A DNA stretch of 64,000 bases, taken from Catenaria anguillulae PL171 (taxonomy: Eukaryota > Blastocladiomycota > Blastocladiomycetes > Blastocladiales > Catenariaceae). Below the pieces are notes generated by a model, which did not search any database, was not told the DNA's origin, and saw nothing but the letters and a program-made list of their open reading frames with translations. Positions 1 to 11,571 of this stretch are shown here, piece after piece; position 1 is the stretch's first letter, and every line of letters begins with the position of its first letter. Made by a program: the position numbers and the translations under genes. Location of the stretch: contig MCFL01000026.1 in assembly GCA_002102555.1 (NCBI GenBank), positions 1 to 64,000 of the forward strand. The letters are read 5' to 3'.

Positions 1-859
1 CAAACACGGCCGTTTGCACTTGGACTTCGGAAGCCAGGGGCGGGTGGTTGGGCGGCGGGACAAAGAGCCGTCGCACAAGGTGGTCGACGAGTGCGGTTTG
101 AACGGGCTCGGGCAGATTGTGATAAGCGGGCAGGTTGGTGGCGAGAACCATGTCGAGGTGGTCGGAAATGTCGAGATCGTCGAATTCAAGGTCCGAAATG
201 AGCGAGTGGTCACCGGCGGCCGCGGCGTGCCGGTCCGACAGGTCCGAGTTGATGTCCGAGTCGCTCGACGACGAAGACGATACGGAGGACCAGTCGTCGT
301 CATTGGTGAGGTCGTCAGCCTCGGCCTCGTCAGTAGCGAGAGTGTCGGACTGGTGAGGGTGTGTCTGTGAAGCAGGCATGATTTGTGCAGCATGCATAGG
401 AAAGTGGATGGGAGGGCCAAGACCAATACCACCATGGTCATCGTCATCGGATTCCGAGTCGTCAGGATCCGACCCTGAGCCAGACTGTCCCTCGTCGTCG
501 GACAAGCTGACATGGACATGAACAGACATGGCCATGGTGAGGCCATCGGGCAGGGACGCCGTCGCGGGAAAGTTTGAAGAAAAGGCCGCCAGCGACGATG
601 ATGACGAGGCCAGATCTGCGGTTCCATTGCCATTGGCCGTGGGCGACGCCGGTGCGGGTGACGAGGACGAAGATGCCGAGTGGGCCAGGCCGGTGCTGTA
701 ACCATCGACATGATTGTCGAGCCGTGGCCGCTTGTGCTTGGACGCAGACGCAGTCGCAGTCGACGACGAGGACAAGGGACGGTCCAGGTCCATGGCATCG
801 GCATCAGCCGTGTCGCTGAAATCGCTGTCGGAACTGCTTGGATTCGATGAGCGCTTCAT
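1..859 (-). CDS. Acidic Ser-rich protein, N-terminal part (3' end off window)
   Basis: An open frame starts at an ATG at 859 and runs off the left edge without a stop, giving 286 codons. The start has a basic KHKRPR-type patch about 40 residues in, possibly a nuclear localisation signal. Long Ser, Asp and Glu runs follow (about residues 120-225), then a more ordered stretch near the edge (LPEPVQTALVDHLVRRLF). Codon third positions are strongly G/C, as in the clear genes of the window, which supports coding. I do not recognise the family; the composition suggests a nuclear or chromatin-associated regulator, but that is only inference. The missing C-terminus could hold the diagnostic domain. 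Confidence 0.65.
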   Translation of the reverse strand, partial: MKRSSNPSSSDSDFSDTADADAMDLDRPLSSSSTATASASKHKRPRLDNHVDGYSTGLAHSASSSSSPAPASPTANGNGTADLASSSSSLAAFSSNFPATASLPDGLTMAMSVHVHVSLSDDEGQSGSGSDPDDSESDDDDHGGIGLGPPIHFPMHAAQIMPASQTHPHQSDTLATDEAEADDLTNDDDWSSVSSSSSSDSDINSDLSDRHAAAAGDHSLISDLEFDDLDISDHLDMVLATNLPAYHNLPEPVQTALVDHLVRRLFVPPPNHPPLASEVQVQTAVF

Positions 860-1228
860 GTTTCGTTCACATTCAGCATACAATACGAAGATGTATTCAA
901 GTACATAGTAGAGAGCGAGAGAAATGTGTGTTCGAACGTTGACCTGTTTTCGTTATCCCATCATCGAGAAACGGGTCTGGCGAATCGTGTAAGATTACCC
1001 GTGATGTGACGAAGTTGCCTGGAATCTGGGACGGCGTGATTTGGTGCTGGACCAATCCTGGCTCATGTCGTACAATGTCTCGCAATTGAAATGAATTAGG
1101 ACATTGGATTGCCTGGTTGTTCACAATGATAGAATCAGGCAGAATTTCATTCCATGCGTCGCCAATGAGAGCGAATCGACGGAAGTCCTCGTGGCGAAAG
1201 GTTTTGAAAAGGAGCACATATATAACAG
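860..1228. other. Gap between the Ser-rich gene and the transposase 3' end
   Basis: About 370 bases. A minus-strand frame (897-1307) is open here but overlaps the last transposase exon in another frame, begins with GTG, and shows no recognisable motif. I did not find a terminal inverted repeat by eye, although the 3' end of the transposon should lie in this gap. Confidence 0.4.
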
Positions 1229-4200
1229 TCAACGAAGGTAATACATAAACGATGCTTCCCGCTGCCGAATCACTGTTTCCTTGTCTACATAGACATTCAG
1301 TAGCCACTTATTGCACTTTTCGACGCAATTGTCACGCGTGATACCCTCCTCAGCTGCCATTGAGCCAAAATACGGAACAAGATGCGCCGCTGCGACGAAT
1401 TGGTCGAGCCCAATGACACCAAGGCGGTCCTTGGACAGAATCGGCACACCGCTTGTACCCTCTGTGAGAAGATAGCGTTGGAGGGGTGGGCCACTTCCTG
1501 ACGTGAATCGAGTGAAGTAGCGGCCAAAGCTGACGAGATACTGGACAGGGCGAGAGGCGTGGACGGCGTCGATTGTTGGAAAGTAGTCAAAGCGCAAGAA
1601 CAGATGGGGAAGGAACACAGATTTGGTGTTGTTGAGGTTGTCAATCTGCAAATGAAATCAAGTGGCTGGTCAGAACATAAATCATGTGCATGGAAACAGG
1701 TTGCGAGCATGTGTAGATGTACAATTGCAAAATCACGTCGGACATGTCCATGAAACGTGGTGACGCGACCAAAAATGGTTTCCTCGACCACGGCTTGGGC
1801 CACGTTGCTCCATCGATCGATTACGAGCTTTTCGGCAGGAGCAATCTGCGAGTTTGGTGGAAAAAAAAGTGGGAGCAAAGGATGTGGTGGCAGTGTGAGC
1901 AACACAACAGAGAACCAAGCAAAATGAGACGCACATTGTGGATTCGATAGCGTAGAGTCTCTTCAACGTCACGGGCACTGAAGTCCCCAAATGGACGTTG
2001 CCTGCAAATGACATTTAGTCAGCAAAGTGTGGGAAGAACTGGCCATTCAAAAATGAGAAACATACTCAATCGCCGTCATGACATATTCTCCAAACAACCG
2101 CCGTAATCCCTTGAGATCAGCAAAACGAGCTTCGAGATCCGCAAGCGCATCCCACGCTGGCCCACGGCGTGCTCGGAGCTTGGTGAACAGCGACCATGCA
2201 TGGCGATTCTCACCAAGGATTTCGCCGACAGAGGTGGCGGAATTTTGGGTTGGGGAAGAATCCTCGTCATCTGAGCAATCGGGTAACGAGCAGTTGTTGG
2301 ATGCTTGATATTTGGCTGAGGCTGGCGGAAGTGATGGGCAGCGCGGGTCATTCGCCATTGACCCAGACCGGACATCTTCCACGTGATGAAGGATTGCTCG
2401 AGCGGCAGGTCCCCAGTTACGATGGTTGACAAGGTGTGGATGGTAAAGAGCCAGGTGGGTGAATTGCGCACAGAATGCATCGTATGCGATGACGCGGTCA
2501 AAAGAAGCAGTCTCAAGGCTGCCTCGGCCATTTGTGCGTTTCGAGGGTGCCTTGACGGCGGTTTTATGAAGAAGCTCGACGTGCAATGCGGTTGTTGTGC
2601 CATGTGTTGTACCAAAGCGGATGGTCGACGGCGAGAAATGATTGATCATGTGAAAGGTGACTGCTTGAGGGACTGCAGTGTCAAATGCATTGAAGTATTC
2701 GGGAACGAGAAAGAAGAAGTGGTCAAGCTCGTCGTCGAGTTGGGCAAGCATGGTTGACGTGATGTGCCGCGCACGGGAGAGGTGCATGAGTGTCGCAAAG
2801 GAAGTGAAGATGCCGACGACAATCATGTTGATAGTGGCCGCATTTTCGCCGTCAAAGAAGTCGACAAGAATCAATGGGAACACCTAAATGATGGTTGGTT
2901 GTGTTATGTGTCAGTAGGGAGGGAACGAGATGGACAGCCTGGCACAAGCAGCCGTACACAAGCCAGGGAATGCCACTCGGCACCAGTAAGCATGGTGAAG
3001 TCCGAAATCGATAAGGCACGAAGAGCACTGGCTGTGCACATGGGAACAGCATGAAGTCGGCCGAACAACTTCTTGCGCACGGCAGTCCGATTGGAACAGA
3101 GCGTGGCAAGTACTCCACAGAGATGCCGCCCAAAAACGCCAATCAAGAGCTGATGCAAGTCGTCTGTGGTAAAGGCGTTGTAAATGTTGAAGTTTGGAAG
3201 ATCCCAGAAAGCAGACTACATGCAAATCAAAAACGGCCGTCAGAATTGACACTGACAAGAGAGACAAGTAAATGATTGGCACATACCCACACGCTCAAAT
3301 GAATGCCATCGTCCATCTCTTGCTTTTCGACTGCTGCTTTGGTCACCATGCCTGAATGTGCAACTCCATATAGGTCCTTGACGTCGGTCATTTCGCGTGC
3401 TTGAACATGCTGGCAACGCATCACAAATGATTCGGCCTTTGTTGGACAGATAGGACATGCACGGTTTTGCTTGGTAAGGCCCACAAGGGCAAGCTCGGGA
3501 AGGTCGGCAATGTAAAGAAGAAGGTGCGGATGCGCCATGTAGTAATTGCCGTTTGGGAAGCGCATGGGCGTGCCGCTAAATGAATGAAATCATGATGGCA
3601 ACTGTAAGCGAGTGACTGTGGCAGGTTGAAATGAAAAGTGAGTAGTCGAACCTCGTGCAGGCATCAATGAAGTCGCTTTTGCCGAAAAACAAGTGGCGAA
3701 GGGCCTTGTGAAACACCTCCTTGTTGATATGAGATGCATCAGACATGATGGAAACGTCGATGTGCTCTTCTGCCGGTTGCACGAGATATCCAACCAAGAC
3801 AGCGGCCCCAGTACTTGGGCTGGCTCGAGCTTCAGACGAATGCATTGCACAGGAGAGGTATATCGGCCACAGAGAGCGGCGGTTGAACACCTGAACGATG
3901 TGGCGGCGGCAACTGAATATTGAGAGGGATTCAGGACAGAAACAAACAGATCAGACATGGAGAGAACATACAACACTCTTGTCGGAAGATAGGACAAGTG
4001 GGACAAGGACATGGCCAATGGGAAGCAGTTTGAGAGCTTCCGCCCACGCGTCGCCGGTCTTGATGTCACTGAAAACGCGCTCAAGGCCACTTGGAGTGGA
4101 GCGCAAGTGAACCTCGGGCTCCATGGAGAGTTGCGTGGCAAGATGCGGAAGGGAGACAATAGTGCGAACACAGGCAAGGAGATCACGGAAGTAGAATGTG

Positions 4201-4981
4201 TATTCGCGCCCGTGCTCGTCCTTGAAAGTCACCTTGTTGCCGAGGAGAGCAAAACTCGACTCCATGATAAGCTTTCGACTTTGGGTTGGCGACAAGATTT
4301 CGGATGCACGGTCGGGCATTTGCGCCATGAGTAAGTTGTTGAGAGCAAGCGCTTGCGCATCGGAGAGTCGAGCCTCCACGTGCATGAAATAGGCGAGCTC
4401 GAAGGAAAATAGACTGGGGAATGGGTGGAAAGGCGGTAGATGTGGATCTGGAGGCTCGGGAATGACCTCGTTTGGGATGATTGAAGGGTCGAGTGGTGTG
4501 GGAGGATGGCAATCTGAGGCGAAGAATTTCCCTATTGGTGTGGTGTGCATGTCTTAGTACCATTGCCAGTCAATTGGGGGTGATTTGACGCACCCGCTTC
4601 GTCATAGCGAAAGCCTCGAATTTCAATGCCAGGGCGGGTGTTTTGGCCAGGGTCGGTGTCAACGTCCATCACTGACGGGTCGGGGGCAGAGTCGGACACA
4701 TTCCGATCGTCGGGCATGTTTCGTAGGCGAAAGTCAGGCTCCGGATCGGGAGGCGGACCATCAGGAAAGTCAGGAGGTATGAAATCGGGGTCGTGGCCGT
4801 CACGGAAAACGCTCGTCGGTACTTGGTTGCTGGCGCCAAACTCATCCACACATGTGCCGCCTCGCCAATGGCCCTGGTGAATCTTGCGGCCGTGGGCAGA
4901 TTTGAATCGACAAATGCAGAGTCCACACGGGTACGGGTATGTTTTTGGATCTTGCTGCTGAATTGTGCGGCGCGGTGACAT
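1229..4981 (-). mobile_element. Plavaka-like DNA transposon, transposase gene (nine exons, intact)
   Basis: Exons on the minus strand: 4981-4594, 4531-3972, 3890-3652, 3575-3287, 3215-2958, 2883-2066, 2001-1935, 1845-1744, 1645-1229. All junctions are GT-AG and all phases agree, giving 1,045 codons plus stop. Residues about 15-40 hold a C2H2-type finger (CGLC, then HGRKIHQGHW). Exon 2 has the FELAYFM and PLVLSSDKS signatures, exon 3 WPIYLSCAMHSS, exon 4 a CPICP motif with LLLYIADLPE, exon 5 DDLHQLLIGVFGRH and GAEW, exon 6 a Phe/His-rich core with IRFGTTHGT, and exon 9 IDAVHASRP and DNCVEKCNKW. The order matches fungal Plavaka proteins, placed by family knowledge in the CMC (CACTA-like) superfamily. 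Exon borders with weaker donors (GTTCGA at 3651, GTCCGA at 1743) are the least certain. No terminal repeats or target duplication were seen by eye. Confidence 0.78.
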
Positions 4982-5642
4982 GTTGACTTTGGAGCTGGAT
5001 AGAAGAAGACGGTCGCTTTCAGTACTCGGTATGATACCCTGGTTTTCATAGCAGACGTGGCCAGGCGTGAGCCAGGCTCAGGCGGAGCGGAGGGTTCAGC
5101 AGCGCATTTATACTGTCACGAGCGGCAAGTCCATTCTTGTGCACTGGTACATTGTCCGAGTCGAATCTTTCTGAATGCTCCATGATCGAGGTAGATTTAC
5201 CATGCCCGGAGCCGCTGACGTCATGCATGAGTGGCGATGCACATCAAACTGCGCATGAGGATGCGGTGCCGGTCCATTTCATGTACGTATGCCTGCAAGA
5301 CCCCATTGAAACAGTGCGCCCGTATATTTGTCACATGTAACGGACGAAATGCTGGACTAAATCTCCTCATTTGTCGGTATCGCGTCAAATTGCCCACAAT
5401 TGCCTCAAATGTTCGCACCTTCCACGCTTCTTTCGCGTTGCATAGAACAGTCACCGCGTGCGTGTCGCGTGCACTTCGGTTGTCCGCAAGCTCACTTTCG
5501 TTTTATTACGCTGCAAACGGTCGGCAAGGCCCATGCGCCATGTATGTCGGAAACGTTTTCGTTGCACCTGAGAGAAACCGAAGCAAAAGATACAAATGGT
5601 CCCTCCCCCCCCCCCCCGCAACATTCACCGCCCAACGGTTTC
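4982..5642. other. Intergenic region upstream of the transposase and the 5643 gene
   Basis: About 660 bases between divergent genes. Frames here are short and overlapping. The only notable feature is a run of 13 C (5605-5617) shortly before the start of the next gene. It may hold the 5' end of the Plavaka element and both promoters. Confidence 0.4.
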
Positions 5643-7492
5643 ATGGATTCTGAGTTCAGTAGCCACCATCGCAATTCCTGCTCACGACCACCGTCTAAAA
5701 CAATGGATCGCATGAATAGTTTCTTGGCTGCCTTCGGTCAACTCTCCGACGCCGAACGCCAACAGCTGTTCGCCCAATTCAGCCCTCCGCAGACATCCCA
5801 GCTGTCGTCGGATCCCATCGGCCTCGAGCCGGCAGCACTCGCTTCGTCTCCTTTCAGCACTGCGCTCGACCACTCGTCCCCAGCCCTACTTTCGTCCCCT
5901 CTCAACCATACCGCGCGCTATTCGTCGCCCACAACTCGCATCTCGACGCCTGCCACGACACCCTCAGTGCAGCAACAAGTCACGGCACCTCTCTTAGAGC
6001 TTATTCCCAGGACCCCTGGCCCTCGCCCAGCTACTCTTCGTCCCGCGCCTCGCTCGGCCGCGTCCGTTGGTAATCCAACTGTCACCGCGCGGCCTTCCAT
6101 CGCCCACCCCAATGTCACCATGCAGTCTGAGGCTGTGGATGTGACCGCAACACACACGCCCGCTCCACAACCGAAGCCAGGCCGCAAGTTCTCCAATCTT
6201 AGCGACGCGATTGCCACCATGACGCCAGATCAGGTCAATCAAGCCGTTCAGTCGTCCAAGCGCTCCCTGGAAGAGGTGCAAATGCCGCCTGCGCCTGTCA
6301 AGAAGTCGCGCAAGAACGAGCCCGAGTTTGATGGCGACATCGTCATCGATAAGAAAGAGGCCAGCAAGTGGGATGGTGACGTGTCCAGGCACATCCGCGC
6401 CCGGCTCGTTGCTATGCTCCCAACGGACTTCAACTCGGCGGTGCGGGTCCTGTATGCGGTGTCTGGTGTCAAGGAAGGGTACTTGACCCTGACAAAGGTA
6501 TGTATTACTGCCACACTCTTCCAGTTTGGTTTATCATTCATCCACTCATGTGTAACTGCACTTGCACAGTACCTCACGTTGCTCGAACGAGCCAAGGTGG
6601 CATTGCAAGCCCGCAAGGTCTCTGCCGCCCAATCCGCCCTGGCTCAGAAGGAATTGCTGCCCGGGGCTGAGGCGCTCATTAACGACCTGGATGGCGCCAG
6701 CTGCGCCACCGATTCTGTTTTCCTCAAGTTCTCTGCGGCCCGAGACGACTGGGCCACTATCGCCATGGTCTCCTGGGATGACAAGGATGGTGCACAAGTT
6801 GCCACCGCTCGGCCGATCTTTGTGCAGTATGTGGCCAACATCGTCACACACAGGAGTGCGTTCCATAAGCTTATCCTCATGCTTCTCTAATTGGTGACTA
6901 ATCTCGATGGGCACATGATTCAGCTGCCAAGTTGGCCGAGTCGATGTCGGCACAGCTTATCGCTGCGAACAAATTGGCCAACGTCTCACAAGCCGCGTAC
7001 GTCCCGTCCCCTCTCGTCCAAGATCGCCTCCCGCAGATTTTGGCCACGTGTGTAGTGATGGTATGTCTGCATTTGCACGTCATACTGATTGCCAGTGTTT
7101 AGCTTGCTCATTTTCGTACCTCACTTTTCTTGTTTGCCAGTTTTTTGTCCGGCTTCAAGCAATCACTCCCCATGTTGTCCACGCTCCGCAACATGTGGGA
7201 TGGGACGAAGCATGGCGACACCAAGACTGCCGCAATCGCAGCGTACTTTGCGGCAAACCCGTCCGACCCCGTGCTGGACGCATTGGTGGATGGTTTGCGC
7301 CCGCATTTCGTCCTTCTCGACGCCAATGCCACAGCAGTTTGTGCGTGGCAAGGGTCAGCGGCGGTTGAGCAAGGGCAAGGGCAGGGGCAAGGGCAAGTGC
7401 AGGGGCAAGGGCAAGTGCAGGGGCAAGGGCAGCAAGGGCGAGGGCAGGTGGATGGAGAGCAGGCGGCGGGTGCGGTGGGTGACGAGGAGTGA
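5643..7492 (+). CDS. Unknown protein with C-terminal Gly/Gln tandem repeat
   Basis: Proposed exons 5643-6497, 6570-6855, 6924-7060 and 7103-7492, all GT-AG and in phase, give 555 residues. The ATG at 5643 is the first in frame after the C tract; 5704 (MDRMNSFLAAFGQLSDAERQ) is an equally good start. Residues about 60-215 are Pro/Ser/Thr-rich and look disordered. From about 220 the protein is helical and charged (KSSRKNEPEFDGD-like, then LERAKVALQARKVSAAQSALAQ), and ends in a Gly-Gln repeat of about 25 residues. The third intron is short (42 bases), so that junction is less sure. I recognise no domain. It lies next to a transposon, but shows no gag or protease motif. Confidence 0.55.
7370..7447 (+). 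repeat. Coding minisatellite encoding Gly-Gln/Gly-Val repeats
   Basis: The motif GGGCAAGTGCAGGGGCAA and close variants repeat about four times in frame near the end of the 5643-7492 gene, giving alternating G-Q dipeptides. Such tracts vary in length by slippage. Confidence 0.8.
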
Positions 7493-8098
7493 AGTAATGG
7501 TCTGATCGTTTGGTGTTTTGTGTGTTTCTGTTCAATATTGTATTTATATTGTGTATTGTACGATTAATGAATTTTGTGTCATTTATAACCAAAGCTCGCA
7601 TTGATTGGGGTTGCATGATCGGATGAAGTTACCAAGAATTTTGAGGGATTCGCTTGGTTACATTGGTAGAAATGAGTGGGCATTCTCAACAAATTGGAGA
7701 GAATCGTCCCGGATGGGTCACAGGCCACGATGCATAATGACCTGCTATTGCTTCGAATCCCAAACAATTGTTGATGTCACATTCGGCCCCATTGCGGACA
7801 ATTCCTGCCGATGCCACCAAAAAAAAGACATTGAACAGAATGTCACAGCATTGTCGTGAATCTATGATCGATCGCCACATTAGCTGCTATTGTGCGACAT
7901 GGCGCTCAATTGCGCCGAATGCTTGCCTAACCCGATTCCCGATGATCATCCGACAACGGCCAAACACGGCCAGGTATAACACACAAGGTACTCAGGACAC
8001 TGAGGCACAGAGACGGAAACGAATGGTATATCAATACACGGACTAGATACTGCTTGTCAACATGAAGAGCTGTCTCCGGCAAGGATCACACACCTCAA
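7493..8098. other. Intergenic, convergent gene ends
   Basis: About 600 bases between the 3' ends of the unknown gene and the glycyl-tRNA synthetase. It is more A/T-rich than its flanks. Only short frames are seen, with no recognisable gene. Confidence 0.5.
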
Positions 8099-9932
8099 TC
8101 ACTGAGATCTGCTGCCACTGCCACGATCTGCCCCACTCTTCCACCCGTCCAGCATGTCCACCACAACCTTCTCAATTTCGCCAACACCGACCTCAACCTG
8201 CTCCCTGGTATCCCGATGGCGCACCCACACACTGCCCCTGTTGACGGCCGCATCGTCCACTGTCACACACAGAGGCACCCCCAGCTCATCTGCCGCCTGG
8301 TACCGCTTGCCTACAGACCCACGTGCGTGCATCTTGGTTGTCATCAAATCCAACTCTGCCGTGCCCCTGCCCGCCTTCAACTTGCCCGCCACCTCGGTCG
8401 CATACGCGGTCAGTTCGGCCTTGTTGCCCACCACCGGCAACACATGCACGAGCTCGGGGGCAAGCGTTGGGTGCAGCTGCATGACGGGCCGTTCGCCACC
8501 CACCTCGACATAGGCATCATACATGAATGCCAGCACGGCGCGCGTCAACCCGGCCGAGCTCTCAATGACCCATGGCACATACTTTGCATTTGCCCCGCCG
8601 CCATACACGCCGGTGCGATCCACCACCGCAAACTCGGTGCCCGTGGCCTTGGCATGGCACTGCAAATCGTAATCGCCCCTGTTGGCCACGCCCTCGAGCT
8701 CGCCCCAACCCCACGGAAACTCGTACTCGACGTCGGTGCACGCCTTGGCGTAATGAGCGAGCTCGCTGCCCACGTGCGCACGCAACCGAAACGCAGACGC
8801 ATCGCGCGCGAGCCGCTGCCACCAGGCAAATCGGTCCGCAAGCCACGTGTCGTGTGCCTTGTCTGCTTGCGACGGGTGCACAAAGTATTGCATTTCGAGC
8901 TGCTCGAATTCCAGGGCACGGTACAGCAAGTGTTCAGCTCGGATTTCGTTGCGGAACGACTTGCCTGCTTGTGCGAGACCAAAGGGAGGCGTCAGGTTGA
9001 GTGTTTTGGCAATCAATGGAAAGGACGCGTAGATGCCCTGGGCGGTTTCAGGGCGGAGGTACACGGTCGATGGCGCAAGGTGCGAGTCGACTTGTGCTCT
9101 CAAGTGCGAGAGCGGGATGTCGGCGGCGGTGGGAGAGGTGGCAAGTGACAGAATCTGGTCAATTGGGTCCACGGTATCGGCATGCGACTTGAAGAGCAAA
9201 TTGAAAGGCCTAGGCGGCGTCAGGAACGGATTGTTACTCGTTGGATTGGCGTATCCGCGGTACTCGACACGAATGGGCTCCTCGCCCACCAAGTTTGCAT
9301 CCTCTGGCCGATTGTCCCTGCCCCACCTGGGCGTCCGTGCAAGCACGAGGTACCCAGGCTCAACATAGTCGCCCTCGGGCGTCGATTCATGGACCACAGG
9401 CGGAATCACTTGCAGCACGTGCACATGCACAAACTTGCCGTGCCGCTCAACGTGCGCCCCGGGCGCAACCTGCGTTTTGATGTGCACGCACCACTTTTCC
9501 GCAACGGCCTTGTCGGGTGCAGCAATCACCACCTCTTGCCGGTCGCCATGTCCCGTTTTCACACTGGTCACCTCCAACTTTGCGGCCTTGTCTGCGCGAA
9601 ACCGCGCGCCGCTCAGCCGGTCGTCCACGAGCAAGTCGGCGAAATTGGCCACGTGGCCAGACGCATTGAGCACGGCCGCAGGTGTCAGGATGGGTGCGTC
9701 GTACGGGTGGCAGTCGGGCCGTGAGTGGACCGTGGATCGCCACCACGGACCGCTCAATGTTGGCCTTGAGTTGCGTGGCAAAGGGTCCGAGATCGTGGCC
9801 GCCCTTGAGTCCGCCGTGCAGAGGAGCGGTCGGAAAAAGGAAGCCCCGGCGCCGGAATAGGTCGGTGGCGCGGCGGGCGAGCAGGGCGCGGGCGGTAGAT
9901 GAGGTCGCGGTGGAGGTTGGCATGGTTTTCAT
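8099..9932 (-). CDS. Glycyl-tRNA synthetase, bacterial-type single-chain (GlyQS-like), with a frame break near 9750
   Basis: Class II synthetase charging tRNA-Gly. Start ATG at 9932 or 9923. The N-terminal part carries RRRGFLFPTAPLHGGLKGGHDLGP, the usual first GlyRS block. Class II motifs follow: VYLRPETAQGIY (motif 2 region), SFRNEIRAEHLLYRALEFEQLEMQYF, then HYAKACTDVEYEFPWGWGEL and the anticodon-binding tail ending with DTREQVEVGVGEIEKVV. This block order and spacing resemble bacterial alpha2 GlyRS more than the usual eukaryotic GRS1. The conserved LKxNIxxxWWR block is split over two frames at about 9747-9752, one base too many, so the listed span is a single gene with one indel. The Arg/Ala/Thr-rich N-terminus could be a mitochondrial presequence. 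It is divergent from the HPRT gene. Confidence 0.85.
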
Positions 9933-10619
9933 CGAGACTCGTGTGTGTAGTGTTCATGTACATGTATGTCCGTCATGGCCATTTCAAAAGTGCAGCGGGA
10001 AACCTTAACATGATCGCAGCCGAGATCACGATTGACGACGACGAGAGACAAGCACTCCAGACCCTTTGACACGTGCCATCACACCAACAGTCACGCGGTA
10101 TCCATCAGCGGTTCCATGCCGTCAATTTGCGGTCAATCGTCCAAGTGAAGACCCGGTTTTTTTTCTTGCGGACCCGAGCTTTTCCGTTATCAATCTAGTG
10201 CTTGCCGCAAGGTGAGACGCGCTTGAGGCTTCCGTTTTCCCTGCTGGACCCGTGCATGAGTACGGTCAGAGCTGTCCGGCCAAGCGAAAACGTACGGCAA
10301 TTCGCGCAGAGGCCGGCGCGGTGCTGAGACGATCCACAGGAGGCTCGGCGTGGTACCGATGCCACCACTGTGGCCAACCGTCGCTGGGACGTCTGCGAGC
10401 ATATGCATGCTTGCGCCGTGGCCGTGCCGTTGACCGATCTCAATAAAAGGAACGAATTTCAACGAGCTGGCAGGCAGCCGATCTTGTCCGTGCGGCTCCT
10501 TCCGTTTCCGTCCATTCTTCGCAAGCAGAGCGAACTATAAAGAGCACCTGGCCACCCCCCTCGTCCATCCTCTTCTCGGGCTGGTTCCCCTTCTTTCCTT
10601 TTCTCTCCTTTCGTCACCT
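9933..10619. promoter_or_regulatory. Bidirectional intergenic region between GlyRS and HPRT
   Basis: About 690 bases separating two divergent genes, with no convincing coding frame. Near 10536-10620 there is a pyrimidine-rich stretch (CTATAAAGAG at about 10535, then CTTCTTTCCTTTTCTCTCC) of the kind found at fungal transcription starts. Assignment as a shared promoter is inference from position. Confidence 0.4.
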
Positions 10620-10718
10620 GTATGTCACCCACCCCACCACAATCGCAATGCCTGCTGCAACCACAATGCTCATGAAAATGACCATGACCTAACTGCTCAT
10701 CCCACCAACCATCCGCAG
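10620..10718 (+). other. Probable intron in the 5' untranslated region of the HPRT gene
   Basis: GTATGT at 10620 and CCGCAG ending at 10718, with a CTAAC branch-like site at about 10689-10693. The 99-base size fits the other introns. Removing it would also remove the cluster of upstream ATGs (10622, 10648) that would otherwise form two short upstream frames. Confidence 0.5.
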
Positions 10719-10739
10719 CATTCCCACTGCCCCACCACC

Positions 10740-11571
10740 ATGTCCGTCCCGCCTTCTCCCGTCGATAAGAACTGGATCGTGATCCCCGACGACTTCCCGG
10801 GCTACCCGCTGTCGCAATTCATCATTCCCTCGCACTACCGGGACGCTGTCGAGCGCGTGCTCATCCCACACGGCCTTATTCTCGACCGTGTGGAAAAGCT
10901 CGCCTACGACATTGCCAAGGATACGGAGGGCTCCCTGACTGCCATTTGCGTGCTCAAGGGCGGCCACCAGTTCTTTGCCGACTTGACGGCCAAGATGAAG
11001 AAGCGTACAAATGCTCAGGGCAACAATTTGCCCTTGCACTTGGACTTTATCAAAGTCAAGAGCTACCACAACACAGAGAGTACAGGAAACGTCAGCATTT
11101 CGTACACGGAGCAGGAGCTCAAGGGCCTCAAGGGCAAGCACTTGCTGCTCGTCGAGGACATCATTGATGTACGTGCTCTCCTATCTGCTTTTCGATCCAG
11201 TCAAGGCCAACCCAATCTCACCATGATGACCACTTGCTCCGACACTTGTAGACGGGCAACACCATGGTGGCCCTGCTCGCCAAGCTCAAGCAGTACGAGC
11301 CAGCCTCGATCCGCGTTGTGTCGCTGTTCCTCAAGCGCACGCCCCTTTCCAACGGCTACCAGCCCGATTTTGTCGGATTCGAGATTCCCAACAACTTTGT
11401 ACGTTCATTTCTCCATGATGGCTCTGCCCGTCCCATTGCCCTCGCTAACGTATATATCACTCCATTCATCAACAGATTGTCGGCTACGCTCTCGACTACA
11501 ACGAACACTTCCGTGATCTCGACCATGTTTGCGTCATTTCCGAGCATGGCAAGGCAAAGTATGCCGAGTAA
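10740..11571 (+). CDS. HPT1: Hypoxanthine-guanine phosphoribosyltransferase
   Basis: Purine salvage enzyme that joins hypoxanthine or guanine to PRPP, cytosolic. Exons 10740-11168, 11252-11398 and 11476-11571 give 223 residues, close to the 217-225 usual for the animal/protist form. The PRPP-binding block [14 protein letters not shown] is split by intron 1 exactly after [32 protein letters not shown] (flexible loop with S-Y) and the C-terminal [14 protein letters not shown] are all present in order. The start ATG has a good CCACC context. No frame breaks. The gene is divergent from the GlyRS gene and has a probable 5'UTR intron. Confidence 0.93.

Noticed and set aside
897-1307. 136-codon minus-strand frame after the transposase
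   Set aside because: Starts with GTG, overlaps the last transposase exon in another frame, and shows no motif.
860-5642. Terminal inverted repeats of the Plavaka-like element
   Set aside because: None found by eye; a dot plot would be needed, so I do not report element ends.
8216-9148. 310-codon plus-strand frame
   Set aside because: Antisense to the glycyl-tRNA synthetase, whose motifs are clear; it is a by-product of G/C-rich codons.
10648-10692. 14-codon upstream frame as a regulatory peptide gene
   Set aside because: It lies inside a well-formed candidate intron with a CTAAC branch site.
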